From an uncultured Clostridia bacterium (GTDB lineage: Bacteria; Bacillota; Clostridia; TANB77; CAG-465): a stretch of DNA of 64,000 nucleotides. Positions 33,214 through 41,687 of this stretch are shown here, piece by piece. The notes under the pieces were generated by a model. The model did no database searches and was not told where the DNA came from. It saw only the letters and a list, made by a program, of their open reading frames with translations. The position numbers and the translations under genes were made by a program. The stretch is taken from assembly GCA_949106495.1 (NCBI GenBank), contig CARYZD010000006.1:45901-109900 (forward strand), written 5' to 3'. The first letter of the stretch is position 1; the number at the start of each line of letters is the position of its first letter.

Positions 33214-34105
33214 TTAAGCTAACTTTTGAAAATGAGTTCTGTAATTTACAGGACTCATTTTTAATCTGCTTTTTATCCTGCTATTATTATAATATTTTAT
33301 ATATTCATGAATATCTTTTTCTAACTCATCTATTGTTTTATATTCATTTATATAGAACAATTCTGATTTTAATATTCCAAAAAAGTTTTCAGCTACAGAG
33401 TTATCTATACAATTTCCCTTTCTTGACATGCTTTGTATAATTCCTTTTTTCTTTAACTTGGCTTGATATTGCCATCCTTGATCCGAATGTAGTATTAGAT
33501 TTGTATTGTTAGGGATTTTCTTAAAAGCTTTTTTTAGCATATCTAATATTTGATTAAAATTAGGATGTTTAGATAAATTGTAACTTACAATTTCACCATT
33601 ATACAAATCTACTATTGGAGAAAGATATATTTTTTCTTCATTTACTTTAAATTCTGTAACATCTGTAACCCATTTTTGATTTGGCTTATTTGCTTTAAAA
33701 TCTCTGTTTAGTATGTTATCCGCAATTTTACCAATAGTTCCCTTATATGAACTATATTTTCTTTTCTTGCGTATAACTGGCCTTTAGATTTAAAACACTC
33801 ATTAATTTTCTAACTGTTTTATGATTTATCTTTAAATTATATGTATTTACTAATTCTAAAGTTATTCTTCTATATCCATATCTGCCTTTATTTTCATTGT
33901 ATATTTTATTTATTAATCCTTTTATATCTTTATATTTATCTTGCTTTTTTAAGCTATTTAAGATGTAATAATATGTACTTTTAGAAATATTTGCTAACTT
34001 TAGTAATGCTGTAAACTTAAATTCTTGCCTTAATTCACTTACAGCAATTACTTTTTCTTGTTTTGTTGGTTGTTCCTTTGCTGAACTAAGGCTTGTAATT
34101 TTTTT
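33214..34105 (-). pseudogene. IS150-type transposase OrfB (DDE integrase), frameshifted
   Basis: Reading the minus strand from the OrfA overlap gives a complete IS3-type catalytic subunit: helical start (VSELRQEFKFTALLKLANIS), GRYGYRRITLELVN, then KRKYSSYKGT, and the DDE core (first D in KWVTDVTEF, second D in HSDQGWQYQ, E in NSVAENFFGILK). Around 33780-33785 the frame changes, between TVRKLMSVLNLK and PVIRKKRKYSS, with stops in the alternative frames. Only the C-terminal 130 residues are open from a start codon. Confidence 0.85.
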
Positions 34106-34548
34106 AAGTATGCTACTTCCATCCTTAATCTTTGGTTTTCTGCTATTAAATCTTCCTCAACTTCTTTAGATAATTTTTTACTATTTTTACCCATGTTTAA
34201 TTTTCTTCCACGACGTTCTGTAAAAAGTCCTTGTGGTCCTTCCTCATAATATATTCTCTCCCAATTAGAAACTAAAGTTGCACCAGCAAGTTTAAAATGT
34301 ATTGCAGTTTCTGTACAAGAAAGATTATTTTTATGCATGTATTCTACCACATTTAGTTTAAAATTACCATCATAAATTATTCTATTTCTTTTTAAACCTT
34401 CTTTTCCAAATCTTTCATATTTTCTTACCCATGAGTAAATGGGTGTTTCAGCTATATTATACTTTTTAGCAATATATCTATAACTTGTATTTCCTTTTAA
34501 ATATTCCTTTATAATTTTTAATTTAAATTCTTCACTATATTTAGACAT
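34048..34548 (-). CDS. IS150-type transposase OrfA
   Basis: A 166-residue DNA-binding subunit: two helix-turn-helix units (YSEEFKLKIIKEYLKGNTSY then RYIAKKYNIAETPIYSWVRK; and LSCTETAIHFKLAGATLVSN) and a C-terminal leucine-zipper-like coiled coil (LIAENQRLRMEVAYLKKLQA). Near the end the mRNA has seven A (T7 at 34099-34105), a site for -1 frameshifting to make the OrfAB fusion, as known for IS3 elements. Confidence 0.88.
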   Translation of the reverse strand: MSKYSEEFKLKIIKEYLKGNTSYRYIAKKYNIAETPIYSWVRKYERFGKEGLKRNRIIYDGNFKLNVVEYMHKNNLSCTETAIHFKLAGATLVSNWERIYYEEGPQGLFTERRGRKLNMGKNSKKLSKEVEEDLIAENQRLRMEVAYLKKLQALVQQRNNQQNKKK

Positions 34549-34662
34549 AAAATATGCACCTCCAAATGTTGTCTAACTTTCGTCCAACATTTGGGGTTCA
34601 CTTCATTGATAATTACTCTCTTTTGTGATATATTTGATATACAATAGAAAGGTAAATTTACT

Positions 34663-34998
34663 ATGAATAATAAAGAATATTTAAGAAAAAAAGTTTATGT
34701 AAAAATTGATAGATGTATGGGAAGTAAACATCCAAAACATAATTTTATATATCCAGTAAATTATGGTTATGTTCCAGGTACAATAAGTGGAGATGGAGAA
34801 GAGCTTGATTGTTATATTTTAGGTGTGTTTGAACCAATAAAAGAATTTGAGGGAATTTGTATTGCAATATTAAATAGAACTAATGATAATGATGATAAAC
34901 TAATAATTGTTCCAGAAGGCAAAGATTATAGTGATGAAGCAATTAATGCTTTAACAGAATTTCAAGAGAGATTTTTTGAACATATTATAATTAGATAA
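34663..34998 (+). CDS. Short inorganic-pyrophosphatase-like protein
   Basis: A 111-residue protein resembling family I pyrophosphatases: IYPVNYGYVPGTISGDGEEL followed by DCYILG contains the two metal-binding Asp of the DGxxxD motif, and DDKLIIVPEG resembles the next active-site strand. It is much shorter than the usual ~170 residues, lacking the C-terminal part, and is either a compact subfamily or a non-hydrolysing relative. It now follows the right end of the IS. Confidence 0.7.
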   Translation: MNNKEYLRKKVYVKIDRCMGSKHPKHNFIYPVNYGYVPGTISGDGEELDCYILGVFEPIKEFEGICIAILNRTNDNDDKLIIVPEGKDYSDEAINALTEFQERFFEHIIIR

Positions 34999-35026
34999 TT
35001 ATTTTAAAAGGAGCTAATATCAGATT

Positions 35027-35680
35027 ATGAAAATAAATATTAATAATGTAAATATTAATTATGAGGTATATGGAGAAGGTACACCTATAATATTACTTCA
35101 TGGAAATAGTGAAAATCATTTGATTTTTGATAAATTAATAGAAAAATTAAAAGAAAAGTATAAAGTATATGCTATAGATAGTAGATGTCATGGAGAAAGT
35201 GATAATACAGAGGAAATAAATTATGAATTAATGGCAGAAGATACTATAGAATTTATTAAAAAATTAAATATAGATAGACCAATATTATACGGATTTAGTG
35301 ATGGTGGTATAATAGGACTTCTTATTGCGATAAAAGAACCTAATTTACTTTCAAAACTTATTATAAGTGGAGCAAATTTAAATCCTAAAGGTATGAAAAA
35401 ATCAATGTTATTTTTTTCAAAAGTGTGCTACTTTTTTACAAAAAATAAATTATTTAAAATAATGGTTAAAGAGCCAAATATTTCAATAGACGAGCTAAAT
35501 AAAATAGTGATACCAACAATTGTACTTGCTGGTGAAAAAGATGCTATTTTAAAGGAACATACAGAATTAATAGCAAGTTCTATAAAGACAAGTACACTTG
35601 AAATAATATCTAATGAAAATCATGGGAGTTATATTATTCATAGTGATAAAATATATGAAATTATCCAAAAATATATTTAG
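35027..35680 (+). CDS. Alpha/beta hydrolase
   Basis: A 217-residue hydrolase with LLHGNSENH (oxyanion loop), DSRCHGESD, nucleophile elbow GFSDGG (Ser), the acid in LAGEKDAI and the His in NENHGSYI. This is the classic single-domain esterase/lipase-like layout. AAAGGAGC precedes the ATG. Substrate unknown. Confidence 0.82.
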   Translation: MKININNVNINYEVYGEGTPIILLHGNSENHLIFDKLIEKLKEKYKVYAIDSRCHGESDNTEEINYELMAEDTIEFIKKLNIDRPILYGFSDGGIIGLLIAIKEPNLLSKLIISGANLNPKGMKKSMLFFSKVCYFFTKNKLFKIMVKEPNISIDELNKIVIPTIVLAGEKDAILKEHTELIASSIKTSTLEIISNENHGSYIIHSDKIYEIIQKYI

Positions 35681-35691
35681 GGAGGTATTAT

Positions 35692-36021
35692 ATGAAAAGG
35701 TATATTAAAGAAATTATTATAATAATTATTCAATTATTTATGTTTTATATTTTTCCATTATTTGCAGGTCCAACAGATGCAATGGGAATGGTATTATTAA
35801 TTTTAATTATAACATTTATTTTATCTGTTATAATTGCAAGTATATCAAAAGAAAAAATAAAATATTTATATCCACTAATTGTAGCAATAGTATTTATACC
35901 ATCTGTATGGATATATTATAATGAGTCAGCATTAATTCATTCAATTTGGTATTTAGTAGATAGTGCGTTAGCTTGTGCAATTGGTACAATTATATTTAAA
36001 TTGAGTACTAAGATAAAATAG
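35692..36021 (+). CDS. Small membrane protein, three to four helices
   Basis: A 109-residue hydrophobic protein (IIIIIIQLFMFYIFPLFAG, MVLLILIITFILSVIIASI, LYPLIVAIVFIPSVWIYY, and a last weak segment). GGGAGGT overlaps the hydrolase stop, 11 bp apart, so it is co-transcribed with it. No family recognised. Confidence 0.58.
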   Translation: MKRYIKEIIIIIIQLFMFYIFPLFAGPTDAMGMVLLILIITFILSVIIASISKEKIKYLYPLIVAIVFIPSVWIYYNESALIHSIWYLVDSALACAIGTIIFKLSTKIK

Positions 36022-36042
36022 AGATATATGGAGGAGTAATAT

Positions 36043-36699
36043 ATGAATAAAAATGAAATTTTAGGAATAGTTGACCATACATTATTAAAACAACAAGCTA
36101 CATGGGAAAATATAAAAGAGATATGTGATGATGGTATAAAATATAATACAGCATCAGTTTGTATACCACCATCATTTGTAAAAAAAGCAGTAGAGTATGT
36201 AGCAGATAAAGTTAAAATTTGTACTGTTATAGGATTTCCAAATGGATATAATACAACTGAAACAAAAGTCTTTGAAACTCAAAATGCTATAAAAAATGGT
36301 GCAGAAGAAATTGATATGGTAATTAATATTGGAGATTTAAAAGATAAAAATTATGATAATATTTTAAGAGAAATAAATGAAATTAAAGAGGCATGTAATG
36401 GAAAAATATTAAAAGTAATTATTGAAACCTGCTTATTAACGGATGAAGAAAAAATTAAGATGTGTGAGATAGTATCAAAATCTAATGCAGATTATATAAA
36501 AACATCAACTGGTTTTTCTACAAATGGTGCAACACAAGAAGATATAAAATTATTTAAAAAATATATAAGTAATGAAAAAGGCATTAAAGCTGCTGGTGGT
36601 ATTTCTTCATTTGAAGATGCTATAGAATTTGTAAGTAATGGTGCAACAAGACTTGGAACAAGTAGACTTATTAAAATTATAAATCAAAATAAGGAGTAA
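36043..36699 (+). CDS. deoC: Deoxyribose-phosphate aldolase
   Basis: A 218-residue class I aldolase converting 2-deoxyribose-5-phosphate to glyceraldehyde-3-phosphate and acetaldehyde in nucleoside breakdown. Landmarks: VDHTLLK at the start, TVIGFPNGYNTTETKVFE, EIDMVINIG, the Schiff-base Lys in YIKTSTGF, and IKAAGGIS. Length is normal. Preceded by GGAGGAG, 21 bp after the membrane protein gene. Its stop lies in the stem of the following terminator. Confidence 0.93.
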   Translation: MNKNEILGIVDHTLLKQQATWENIKEICDDGIKYNTASVCIPPSFVKKAVEYVADKVKICTVIGFPNGYNTTETKVFETQNAIKNGAEEIDMVINIGDLKDKNYDNILREINEIKEACNGKILKVIIETCLLTDEEKIKMCEIVSKSNADYIKTSTGFSTNGATQEDIKLFKKYISNEKGIKAAGGISSFEDAIEFVSNGATRLGTSRLIKIINQNKE

Positions 36700-36725
36700 T
36701 TTTAAATTATTCCTTTATATTTTTA
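36691..36725 (+). terminator. Intrinsic terminator after deoC
   Basis: AAGGAGTAAT (36691-36700) pairs with ATTATTCCTT (36706-36715), one G-T pair, then TATATTTTT. Confidence 0.72.
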
Positions 36726-36729
36726 ATAT

Positions 36730-36810
36730 CTATTTAGAAAATATTCTAAATAGATATTGACATACATACAATTTTAATGGTATAATCTATTTAGAAATAT
36801 TTCTAAATAG
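36730..36810 (+). promoter_or_regulatory. Promoter flanked by two identical-design 24-bp operators (SdpR-type)
   Basis: TTGACA (36757-36762) and TATAAT (36781-36786), 18-bp spacer. The palindrome CTATTTAGAA-N4-TTCTAAATAG occurs twice with identical arms: 36730-36753, ending 3 bp before the -35 box, and 36787-36810, starting directly after the -10 box. The two centres are 57 bp apart, allowing cooperative binding by the ArsR-type repressor encoded next. Confidence 0.85.
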
Positions 36811-36830
36811 TAAAGGAGAGTGAATATAAT

Positions 36831-37112
36831 ATGGGAATGTCGGAAACTTTAAAAGCAATATCTGATCCAGTAAGAAGAGATATACTTGAAATGTTAAAAG
36901 AAGAAAGAAAATCTGCTGGAGAAATTTCTGAAAAATTTAATTTAACTGGTGCCACAGTTTCATATCATTTATCTCAATTAAAAAAGGCAGATTTAATTAC
37001 AGAAACAAAATATAAGAATTATATATATTATGAATTAAATGTATCTGTATTTGAAGATGTATTAGTATGGATATATAAGTTAGGAGGAAATAAAAATGGA
37101 AAAGAAAAATAG
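36831..37112 (+). CDS. ArsR/SdpR-family autorepressor
   Basis: A 93-residue winged-helix protein: LKAISDPVRRDILEMLKEER, SAGEISEKFNLTGATVSYHL, then SQLKKADLI. No CxC metal site, so not a metal sensor. It overlaps the SdpI gene by 17 bp. In Bacillus subtilis SdpR represses the sdpRI operon until SdpI, bound to the killing peptide SdpC, sequesters it at the membrane; the same circuit is likely here. Confidence 0.86.
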   Translation: MGMSETLKAISDPVRRDILEMLKEERKSAGEISEKFNLTGATVSYHLSQLKKADLITETKYKNYIYYELNVSVFEDVLVWIYKLGGNKNGKEK

Positions 37113-37644
37113 AATGACTTTAATTATTACAGTTATTGTTTGTTTATTACCAATGATTTTAGGAGCTGTATTATATAATAAGTTACCAGAACAAATGCCA
37201 ATTCATTTCAATATAAAAAATGAGCCAGATAATTATGCCTCTAAAAGTTTTGCACTATTTGGATTACCAATAATAATGGCTATTGTGCAAGCAGTATGTA
37301 TAGTTGTTACATCTAAAGCAAGTAAATTAAAATATAATGAAAAACCAAGAATTATAAAGATAATGGAATGGTTTGTTCCTATTTTAACCGTATTTATATA
37401 TATAATTATGATAGAAGTGCCTCTTGGAAGCACAGTATATGTTGGGAAAAGTGTATGTTTGGTTTTAGGTATATTGTTTATGATAATAGGAAATTATATG
37501 CCTAAAATGAGCTATGAAGTTGGAAAAACAATGGTTCATCCTGTTCCAAAAGATGAAAAATCATTTAGAAAGTTGATAAAAATAATGGGATATTCTTTTA
37601 TTACTTTAGGAGTTATTTTTCTTATATTAATAATTTGGGTATAA
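37096..37644 (+). CDS. SdpI-family membrane (immunity-like) protein
   Basis: A 182-residue protein with five to six helices. The N-terminal segment ending LYNKLPEQMPIHFNIKNEPD is the DUF1648 signature, and the C-terminal part (LGILFMIIGNYMPKM, then YSFITLGVIFLILIIW) is the SdpI domain. In B. subtilis SdpI gives immunity to a toxic peptide and controls SdpR. No sdpC-like toxin gene is visible nearby, so the signal may come from other cells or another locus. Confidence 0.86.
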   Translation: MEKKNRMTLIITVIVCLLPMILGAVLYNKLPEQMPIHFNIKNEPDNYASKSFALFGLPIIMAIVQAVCIVVTSKASKLKYNEKPRIIKIMEWFVPILTVFIYIIMIEVPLGSTVYVGKSVCLVLGILFMIIGNYMPKMSYEVGKTMVHPVPKDEKSFRKLIKIMGYSFITLGVIFLILIIWV

Positions 37645-37660
37645 TTAAACAATTGAAATA

Positions 37661-37697
37661 AAAAAGCAAGCAGTCGTTTAGATTACTTGCTTTTTAT
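37661..37697 (+). terminator. Intrinsic terminator of the SdpR/SdpI operon
   Basis: AAAAAGCAAG (37661-37670) pairs perfectly with CTTGCTTTTT (37686-37695) across a 15-nt loop. Confidence 0.78.
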
Positions 37698-37772
37698 TAT
37701 AATTATAATAATTCATATTGAAAATATGGCAAAACTAATATAATATATAAATATATGAGAGGGTGTGTTTAT

Positions 37773-38597
37773 ATGAAAACAGTAGTTATAACTGGAAGTG
37801 CTAGAGGTCTTGGTTTTGAGATGTCTAAAGTATTTAGAAGAAATAATGTAAATGTAGTAATTAGTGATTTAAATGAGGAAAAATTAAAGTTTGCAAAAGA
37901 GGAACTTGAAAAAATAGAGAGTGAAGCAGTAGTTGAGTATTGCATTTGTAATGTTACTAAATCAGAAGAAATACAAAATTTAATTAATTTTGCTAAAGAA
38001 AAGTTGGGAGTAATAGATATATGGATTAATAATGCAGGTGTTAACCAACCAGAAAAAGCTATATGGGAGTTAACAGAAGAAGATATAAATATTGTTATTG
38101 ATGTTGATTTAAAAGGTGCAATAATAGGTTCAAAGTTAATAATGCAAGAAATGGAAAAAGAACATAAAGGTGCGATATATAATATAGAAGGATATGGAAG
38201 TAATGATGCTAAAATGCTTGGGCTTTCAATCTATGGAACGAGTAAGAGAGCAATTACTTATTTTACAGAAGCTTTAGCAAAAGAAAGTGATGAAAGAAAT
38301 ACAGGAGTAATTGTAGGAAAATTAAGTCCTGGAATTATGATAACAGATTTTATTAGAAATGCTTTACGAGATAAGGAAAAAATTAATTTATCCGAAAAAA
38401 CTAAAAAAGTATATAATATTTTAGGAGATTATCCAGATGTTGTAGCTAAATTTCTTGTAGAAGGTATGTTAAAAAATACTAAAAACAATGCTAAAATTGA
38501 ATGGTTAACAAATAGAAAGGCTGCATGGAGGTTTATGACATCAAGTTTTAGCAAAAGAGATTTTTTTAGTGATGATACAAAATTGCTAGATAAATAG
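37773..38597 (+). CDS. Short-chain dehydrogenase/reductase (SDR)
   Basis: A 274-residue NAD(P)-dependent oxidoreductase: cofactor loop TGSARGLG, NNAG motif, catalytic YGTSK (YxxxK). The usual catalytic Ser upstream of Tyr falls in NIEGYGSND, a plausible Ser. The C-terminal WLTNRKAAWRFMTSSF is an extension of unknown role. The frame extends to an ATG at 37755; GAGGGTG serves the ATG at 37773, which I chose. Substrate unknown. Confidence 0.84.
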   Translation: MKTVVITGSARGLGFEMSKVFRRNNVNVVISDLNEEKLKFAKEELEKIESEAVVEYCICNVTKSEEIQNLINFAKEKLGVIDIWINNAGVNQPEKAIWELTEEDINIVIDVDLKGAIIGSKLIMQEMEKEHKGAIYNIEGYGSNDAKMLGLSIYGTSKRAITYFTEALAKESDERNTGVIVGKLSPGIMITDFIRNALRDKEKINLSEKTKKVYNILGDYPDVVAKFLVEGMLKNTKNNAKIEWLTNRKAAWRFMTSSFSKRDFFSDDTKLLDK

Positions 38598-38619
38598 TAA
38601 GTTGTGGAGGAGATTATGT

Positions 38620-39399
38620 ATGAAAAAATGTATCAAAGTAATATTAACTATATTGCTAACAGTAAGCTTAATACTAATAACGATGAGTTTTATAATTGAA
38701 AATACAGTTGTCAAAACTTTTTCGCAAGAAATATTATCTAAAAAAATATCAGGTTATTTTTTAGATGAAATTGTTTATGATGTAGATATAAATAATTTAC
38801 AAAGAATAGAAAACAACATTAGAAATAGCCAATATACTGATAAAATAACATCAAAGTTTATACAAACTATAGTTAAAAATATAGGATATAATGAGAATAT
38901 AAAATTTGATATATCAAAGGAAATAGATTCACTTATTTTAGAAAATATGCCCAAAGAATTTTATAACGAAAAAGTAAATAGCACTAAAGAGTATTTGAAT
39001 AAAAACATTGTAAACATTGAAAAAAAATTAGAAGAAAATCTTATTGATTCATTTGGAAATTATTATCTTCCTATTTTAAAATTATATAATATATTAACTA
39101 ATAGTTATTTTAGAATAGTAATGATACTAACTTGCATTATAACTATAATAGTATTAGCAATAATAGAAAAAAATAAAGCACTAAAAACAGTTCAAATAAG
39201 CAGTATGTTTACAATGACATTTACAATAATAGCATTTATAATAATTAAGTTACTTTCTAAATTCATTGACCAAAGATTTGCAGGAGGATGGCTAAGTAAT
39301 ATAAATTTGAGATTAATGCTTATCTTTATTATAATAGAATTTATTATTAGTTTAGCATTATTTATTACAAGAAAGAAATTAAAATGTAGTAATGAATAA
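38620..39399 (+). CDS. Membrane protein with large outer domain, unknown function
   Basis: A 259-residue protein: N-terminal helix (IKVILTILLTVSLILITMSF), a ~130-residue helical extracytoplasmic domain, then three C-terminal helices (IVMILTCIITIIVLAII, MFTMTFTIIAFIIIKLL, LRLMLIFIIIEFIISLALFI). GGAGGAG serves the ATG at 38620; an in-frame TTG at 38602 is not preferred. It lies 22 bp after the SDR gene and is likely co-transcribed. No family recognised. Confidence 0.6.
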   Translation: MKKCIKVILTILLTVSLILITMSFIIENTVVKTFSQEILSKKISGYFLDEIVYDVDINNLQRIENNIRNSQYTDKITSKFIQTIVKNIGYNENIKFDISKEIDSLILENMPKEFYNEKVNSTKEYLNKNIVNIEKKLEENLIDSFGNYYLPILKLYNILTNSYFRIVMILTCIITIIVLAIIEKNKALKTVQISSMFTMTFTIIAFIIIKLLSKFIDQRFAGGWLSNINLRLMLIFIIIEFIISLALFITRKKLKCSNE

Positions 39400-39504
39400 T
39401 CTGAACGATAACTAACAATTTATAGTTGTTTTAAATAATATAGACAGTTATATAAAGAAGGATATATTTAATAAGAAAAAAGTCGAAAAATATATAAAAT
39501 AAAC

Positions 39505-39596
39505 TTTAAATATAAAAATAATTATGATATAATTCATATGTCGATCAGTTAGATAACGTAAGTCCAGATATTTTTTTGGAAATGCGTTATCTTTTT
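39505..39596 (+). promoter_or_regulatory. Promoter and attenuator-like leader of the second MATE-kinase gene
   Basis: TTTAAA (39505-39510) and TATAAT (39528-39533), 17-bp spacer. The ~55-nt leader starts near 39540, includes a possible small AUC-aguua-GAU hairpin, and ends in a terminator: AGATAACG (39551-39558) pairs with CGTTATCT (39585-39592), with an inner TCCA/TGGA pairing, followed by TTTTT. The layout copies that of the first MATE-kinase leader (short stem then terminator before the start), but the primary sequence is not clearly the same, so the riboswitch class is open. The rest of 39400-39618 shows nothing else. Confidence 0.5.
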
Positions 39597-39618
39597 GTAT
39601 GTGGAAAGGGTGTAGAAA

Positions 39619-41592
39619 GTGAAAGAATTAGATTTAGGAAAAGACAAAATTAGTAAATTACTTTTAAGTTTTGCTATACCTTGTGTTATAAGTATGTTAA
39701 TTAATTCTATTTATAACATTGTAGACCAAATATTTATTGGACAAGGTGTAGGATATTTAGGGAATGCAGCGACTAATGTAATATTCCCACTTGTTATTAT
39801 TTGTAATTCATTAGCTCAGTTATTTGGTAATGGCTGTGCAGCAAATTTAAGTTTAAGACTTGGAGAAGGAAAAAAAGAAGAAGCAAAAAAATCTGTAGGT
39901 GCAACAATAACTACAATTATATTATCTTCAATTTTACTAAGTATAATAGCATATATATTTCTTCCAAAATTAGTTGGATTTTTTGGATGTACTGAAAATG
40001 TATTTCCATATGCTATGCAATATGGAAAGGTAATATTAATTGGAGCTCCTTTTATGATTATTTATACAGGTATTGCATCAATAATTAGAGCAGATGGTTC
40101 TCCAAAATATTCAATGTTTTGCTTACTTGCAGGAGCAATATTAAATATCATATTGGATCCAATTTTTATATTTGGATTTGATATGGGGGTTGCAGGTGGA
40201 GCATTAGCAACAATAATAGGACAAATTGTATCAACAATTATTGCACTTGCATATATACCAAAGATAAAGAGTATAAAACTTGAAAAAGAAGACTTTAAGA
40301 TAAATAAATCTGTTATTAAAGTTGCAGGATATGGAGCATCTAGTTTTATTACTCAAATGACAATTCTTGTATTATTTGTATTTATGAATAATATTATGAC
40401 AAAATATGGAGGTTTATCTAAATTTGGCTCAGATATACCATTATCTGTTTATGGTATAGTTTCAAAATTAAATATGATATATGTATCAGCTGTAATTGGA
40501 ATATCTGTTGGCTCACAACCAATAATTGGATTTAACTATGGCGCTAAGAATAACGAACGTGTAAAAGAAGCACTAAAAAAGGTTTTATGTGTTAATTTTA
40601 TAGTAGGAATAATATTTAATATATTAGTTGTATTATTTCCATCACAACTTGTAAGTATATTTGGTAGTGGAGATGATAGCCTATATTTAGAATTTGCAAC
40701 AGACTGTTGTAGAATATTTTTAATGTTATCTGCTGTAAACGCTTTAGAAATGACATCAAGTGTAGTTATTCAATCTCTTGGAAATATAAAAAAAGCAACG
40801 GCAGTATCGTTTATTAGACAAATAATACTATTTATTCCAATTGCTTTAATACTTACTAATATTTTTGGATTATATGGTACACTATATGCTGGACCTGTAT
40901 CTAGTGCAATATGCTTTATTATTGTTATATTTTTATTTGGCTCAGAATATAAAAAGATTGGTAAAGAAAAGAATGAGAGTTATACACTTACAGATGATAC
41001 AAGTACAAATAATATATTAAAGTCTAAGGTGGTTATAACAATAAGTAGAGAATATGGTTCAGGTGGTAGATATATAGGAAGAATTATTGCAGATAAACTA
41101 GGAATAAAATTTTACGATAAAGATTTAGTTAATCTTGTTTCTAAAGAGGCAGGATTATCAGAAGAATTTATAGAAGAAAACGACCAAAAGAGAAATTGGG
41201 GCTCAAGTTTAAATTCTAGTTATAATAATGATGATAAAATATTTGAAGCAGAAACAAGAGTAATAAAGCAATTATCAGATAAAGAGTCTTGTGTAATAGT
41301 AGGAAGATGTGCAGATTATATATTAAAAGATAATGAAAATGTTGTAAAAATATTTATATATAGTAATAAAGAAGATAAGATAAATAGGGCAATTAAATAT
41401 TACAATTTAGAAGAGAAAAAAGCCATAAAACAGATAGAGAAAGTAAATAAAGAAAGGGCAAAACATTATAAATTTTATACAAATCAAGAATGGGGAAAAG
41501 TAAATAATTACGATTTTTGTATTAATTCATCAATAGGAACAGAAAAAACTGCAGATATGATTTGTGAATATATAATGAAATTAGACAAATAA
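39619..41592 (+). CDS. MATE efflux transporter fused to a cytidylate-kinase-like domain (copy 2)
   Basis: A 657-residue paralogue of the fusion at 20248. Residues ~1-450: MATE transporter (LSFAIPCVISMLINSIYNIV, then DQIFIGQG; SVGSQPIIGFNYGAKN). Residues ~468-657: cytidylate-kinase-like domain with P-loop TISREYGSGGRYIG, FYDKDLV, VIVGRCADYIL and TNQEWGKVNNYDFCI. GTG start at 39619 after AAAGGGTG. Key residues are conserved in both copies, arguing that the kinase part is functional. Closed by its own terminator. Confidence 0.88.
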   Translation: MKELDLGKDKISKLLLSFAIPCVISMLINSIYNIVDQIFIGQGVGYLGNAATNVIFPLVIICNSLAQLFGNGCAANLSLRLGEGKKEEAKKSVGATITTIILSSILLSIIAYIFLPKLVGFFGCTENVFPYAMQYGKVILIGAPFMIIYTGIASIIRADGSPKYSMFCLLAGAILNIILDPIFIFGFDMGVAGGALATIIGQIVSTIIALAYIPKIKSIKLEKEDFKINKSVIKVAGYGASSFITQMTILVLFVFMNNIMTKYGGLSKFGSDIPLSVYGIVSKLNMIYVSAVIGISVGSQPIIGFNYGAKNNERVKEALKKVLCVNFIVGIIFNILVVLFPSQLVSIFGSGDDSLYLEFATDCCRIFLMLSAVNALEMTSSVVIQSLGNIKKATAVSFIRQIILFIPIALILTNIFGLYGTLYAGPVSSAICFIIVIFLFGSEYKKIGKEKNESYTLTDDTSTNNILKSKVVITISREYGSGGRYIGRIIADKLGIKFYDKDLVNLVSKEAGLSEEFIEENDQKRNWGSSLNSSYNNDDKIFEAETRVIKQLSDKESCVIVGRCADYILKDNENVVKIFIYSNKEDKINRAIKYYNLEEKKAIKQIEKVNKERAKHYKFYTNQEWGKVNNYDFCINSSIGTEKTADMICEYIMKLDK

Positions 41593-41595
41593 TAA

Positions 41596-41636
41596 AAGGG
41601 GCAGATATCAAAAGATAGATATCTGCTCTATTTATT
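41596..41636 (+). terminator. Intrinsic terminator of MATE-kinase copy 2
   Basis: GGGCAGATATC pairs with GATATCTGCTC (right arm 41619-41629), one G-T pair, then TATTTA. Confidence 0.75.
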
Positions 41637-41687
41637 GATAAAATTTACTCTTTATGCTAACATATTAAAAAAAGGGAGGAATTATAT

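Larger units (their letters stand above)
33183..34605 (-). mobile_element. IS3-family (IS150-like) insertion sequence, 1423 bp
   Basis: Ends are TGAAGTGAACCC (33183) and GGGGTTCACTTCA (34605), starting TG and ending CA as in IS3 elements. The inverted repeat runs ~30 bp inward with few differences (AAAAAGTTGGAC versus CAAATGTTGGAC). TTG is duplicated at both borders (33180-33182 and 34606-34608). Two overlapping minus-strand genes encode an IS150-type OrfA and an OrfB with DDE motif. OrfB carries a frameshift, so the copy is probably inactive. Confidence 0.92.
33165..34624 (+). terminator. Intrinsic terminator split by the IS element
   Basis: AAAGAGAGTAATTAT (33165-33179) and ATAATTACTCTCTTT (34609-34623) are exact reverse complements. 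Removing the IS and one TTG copy gives a perfect 15-bp hairpin with a TTG loop, followed by T. The two arms are now 1.43 kb apart. Confidence 0.8.

Noticed and set aside
33201..33440. Plus-strand open frame of 79 codons inside the IS
   Set aside because: It lies opposite the conserved C-terminal part of the IS OrfB, has no ribosome binding site and gives an implausible composition.
38602..38619. TTG at 38602 as the start of the membrane protein gene
   Set aside because: It would place the GGAGGAG ribosome binding site inside the coding sequence; ATG at 38620 is better.
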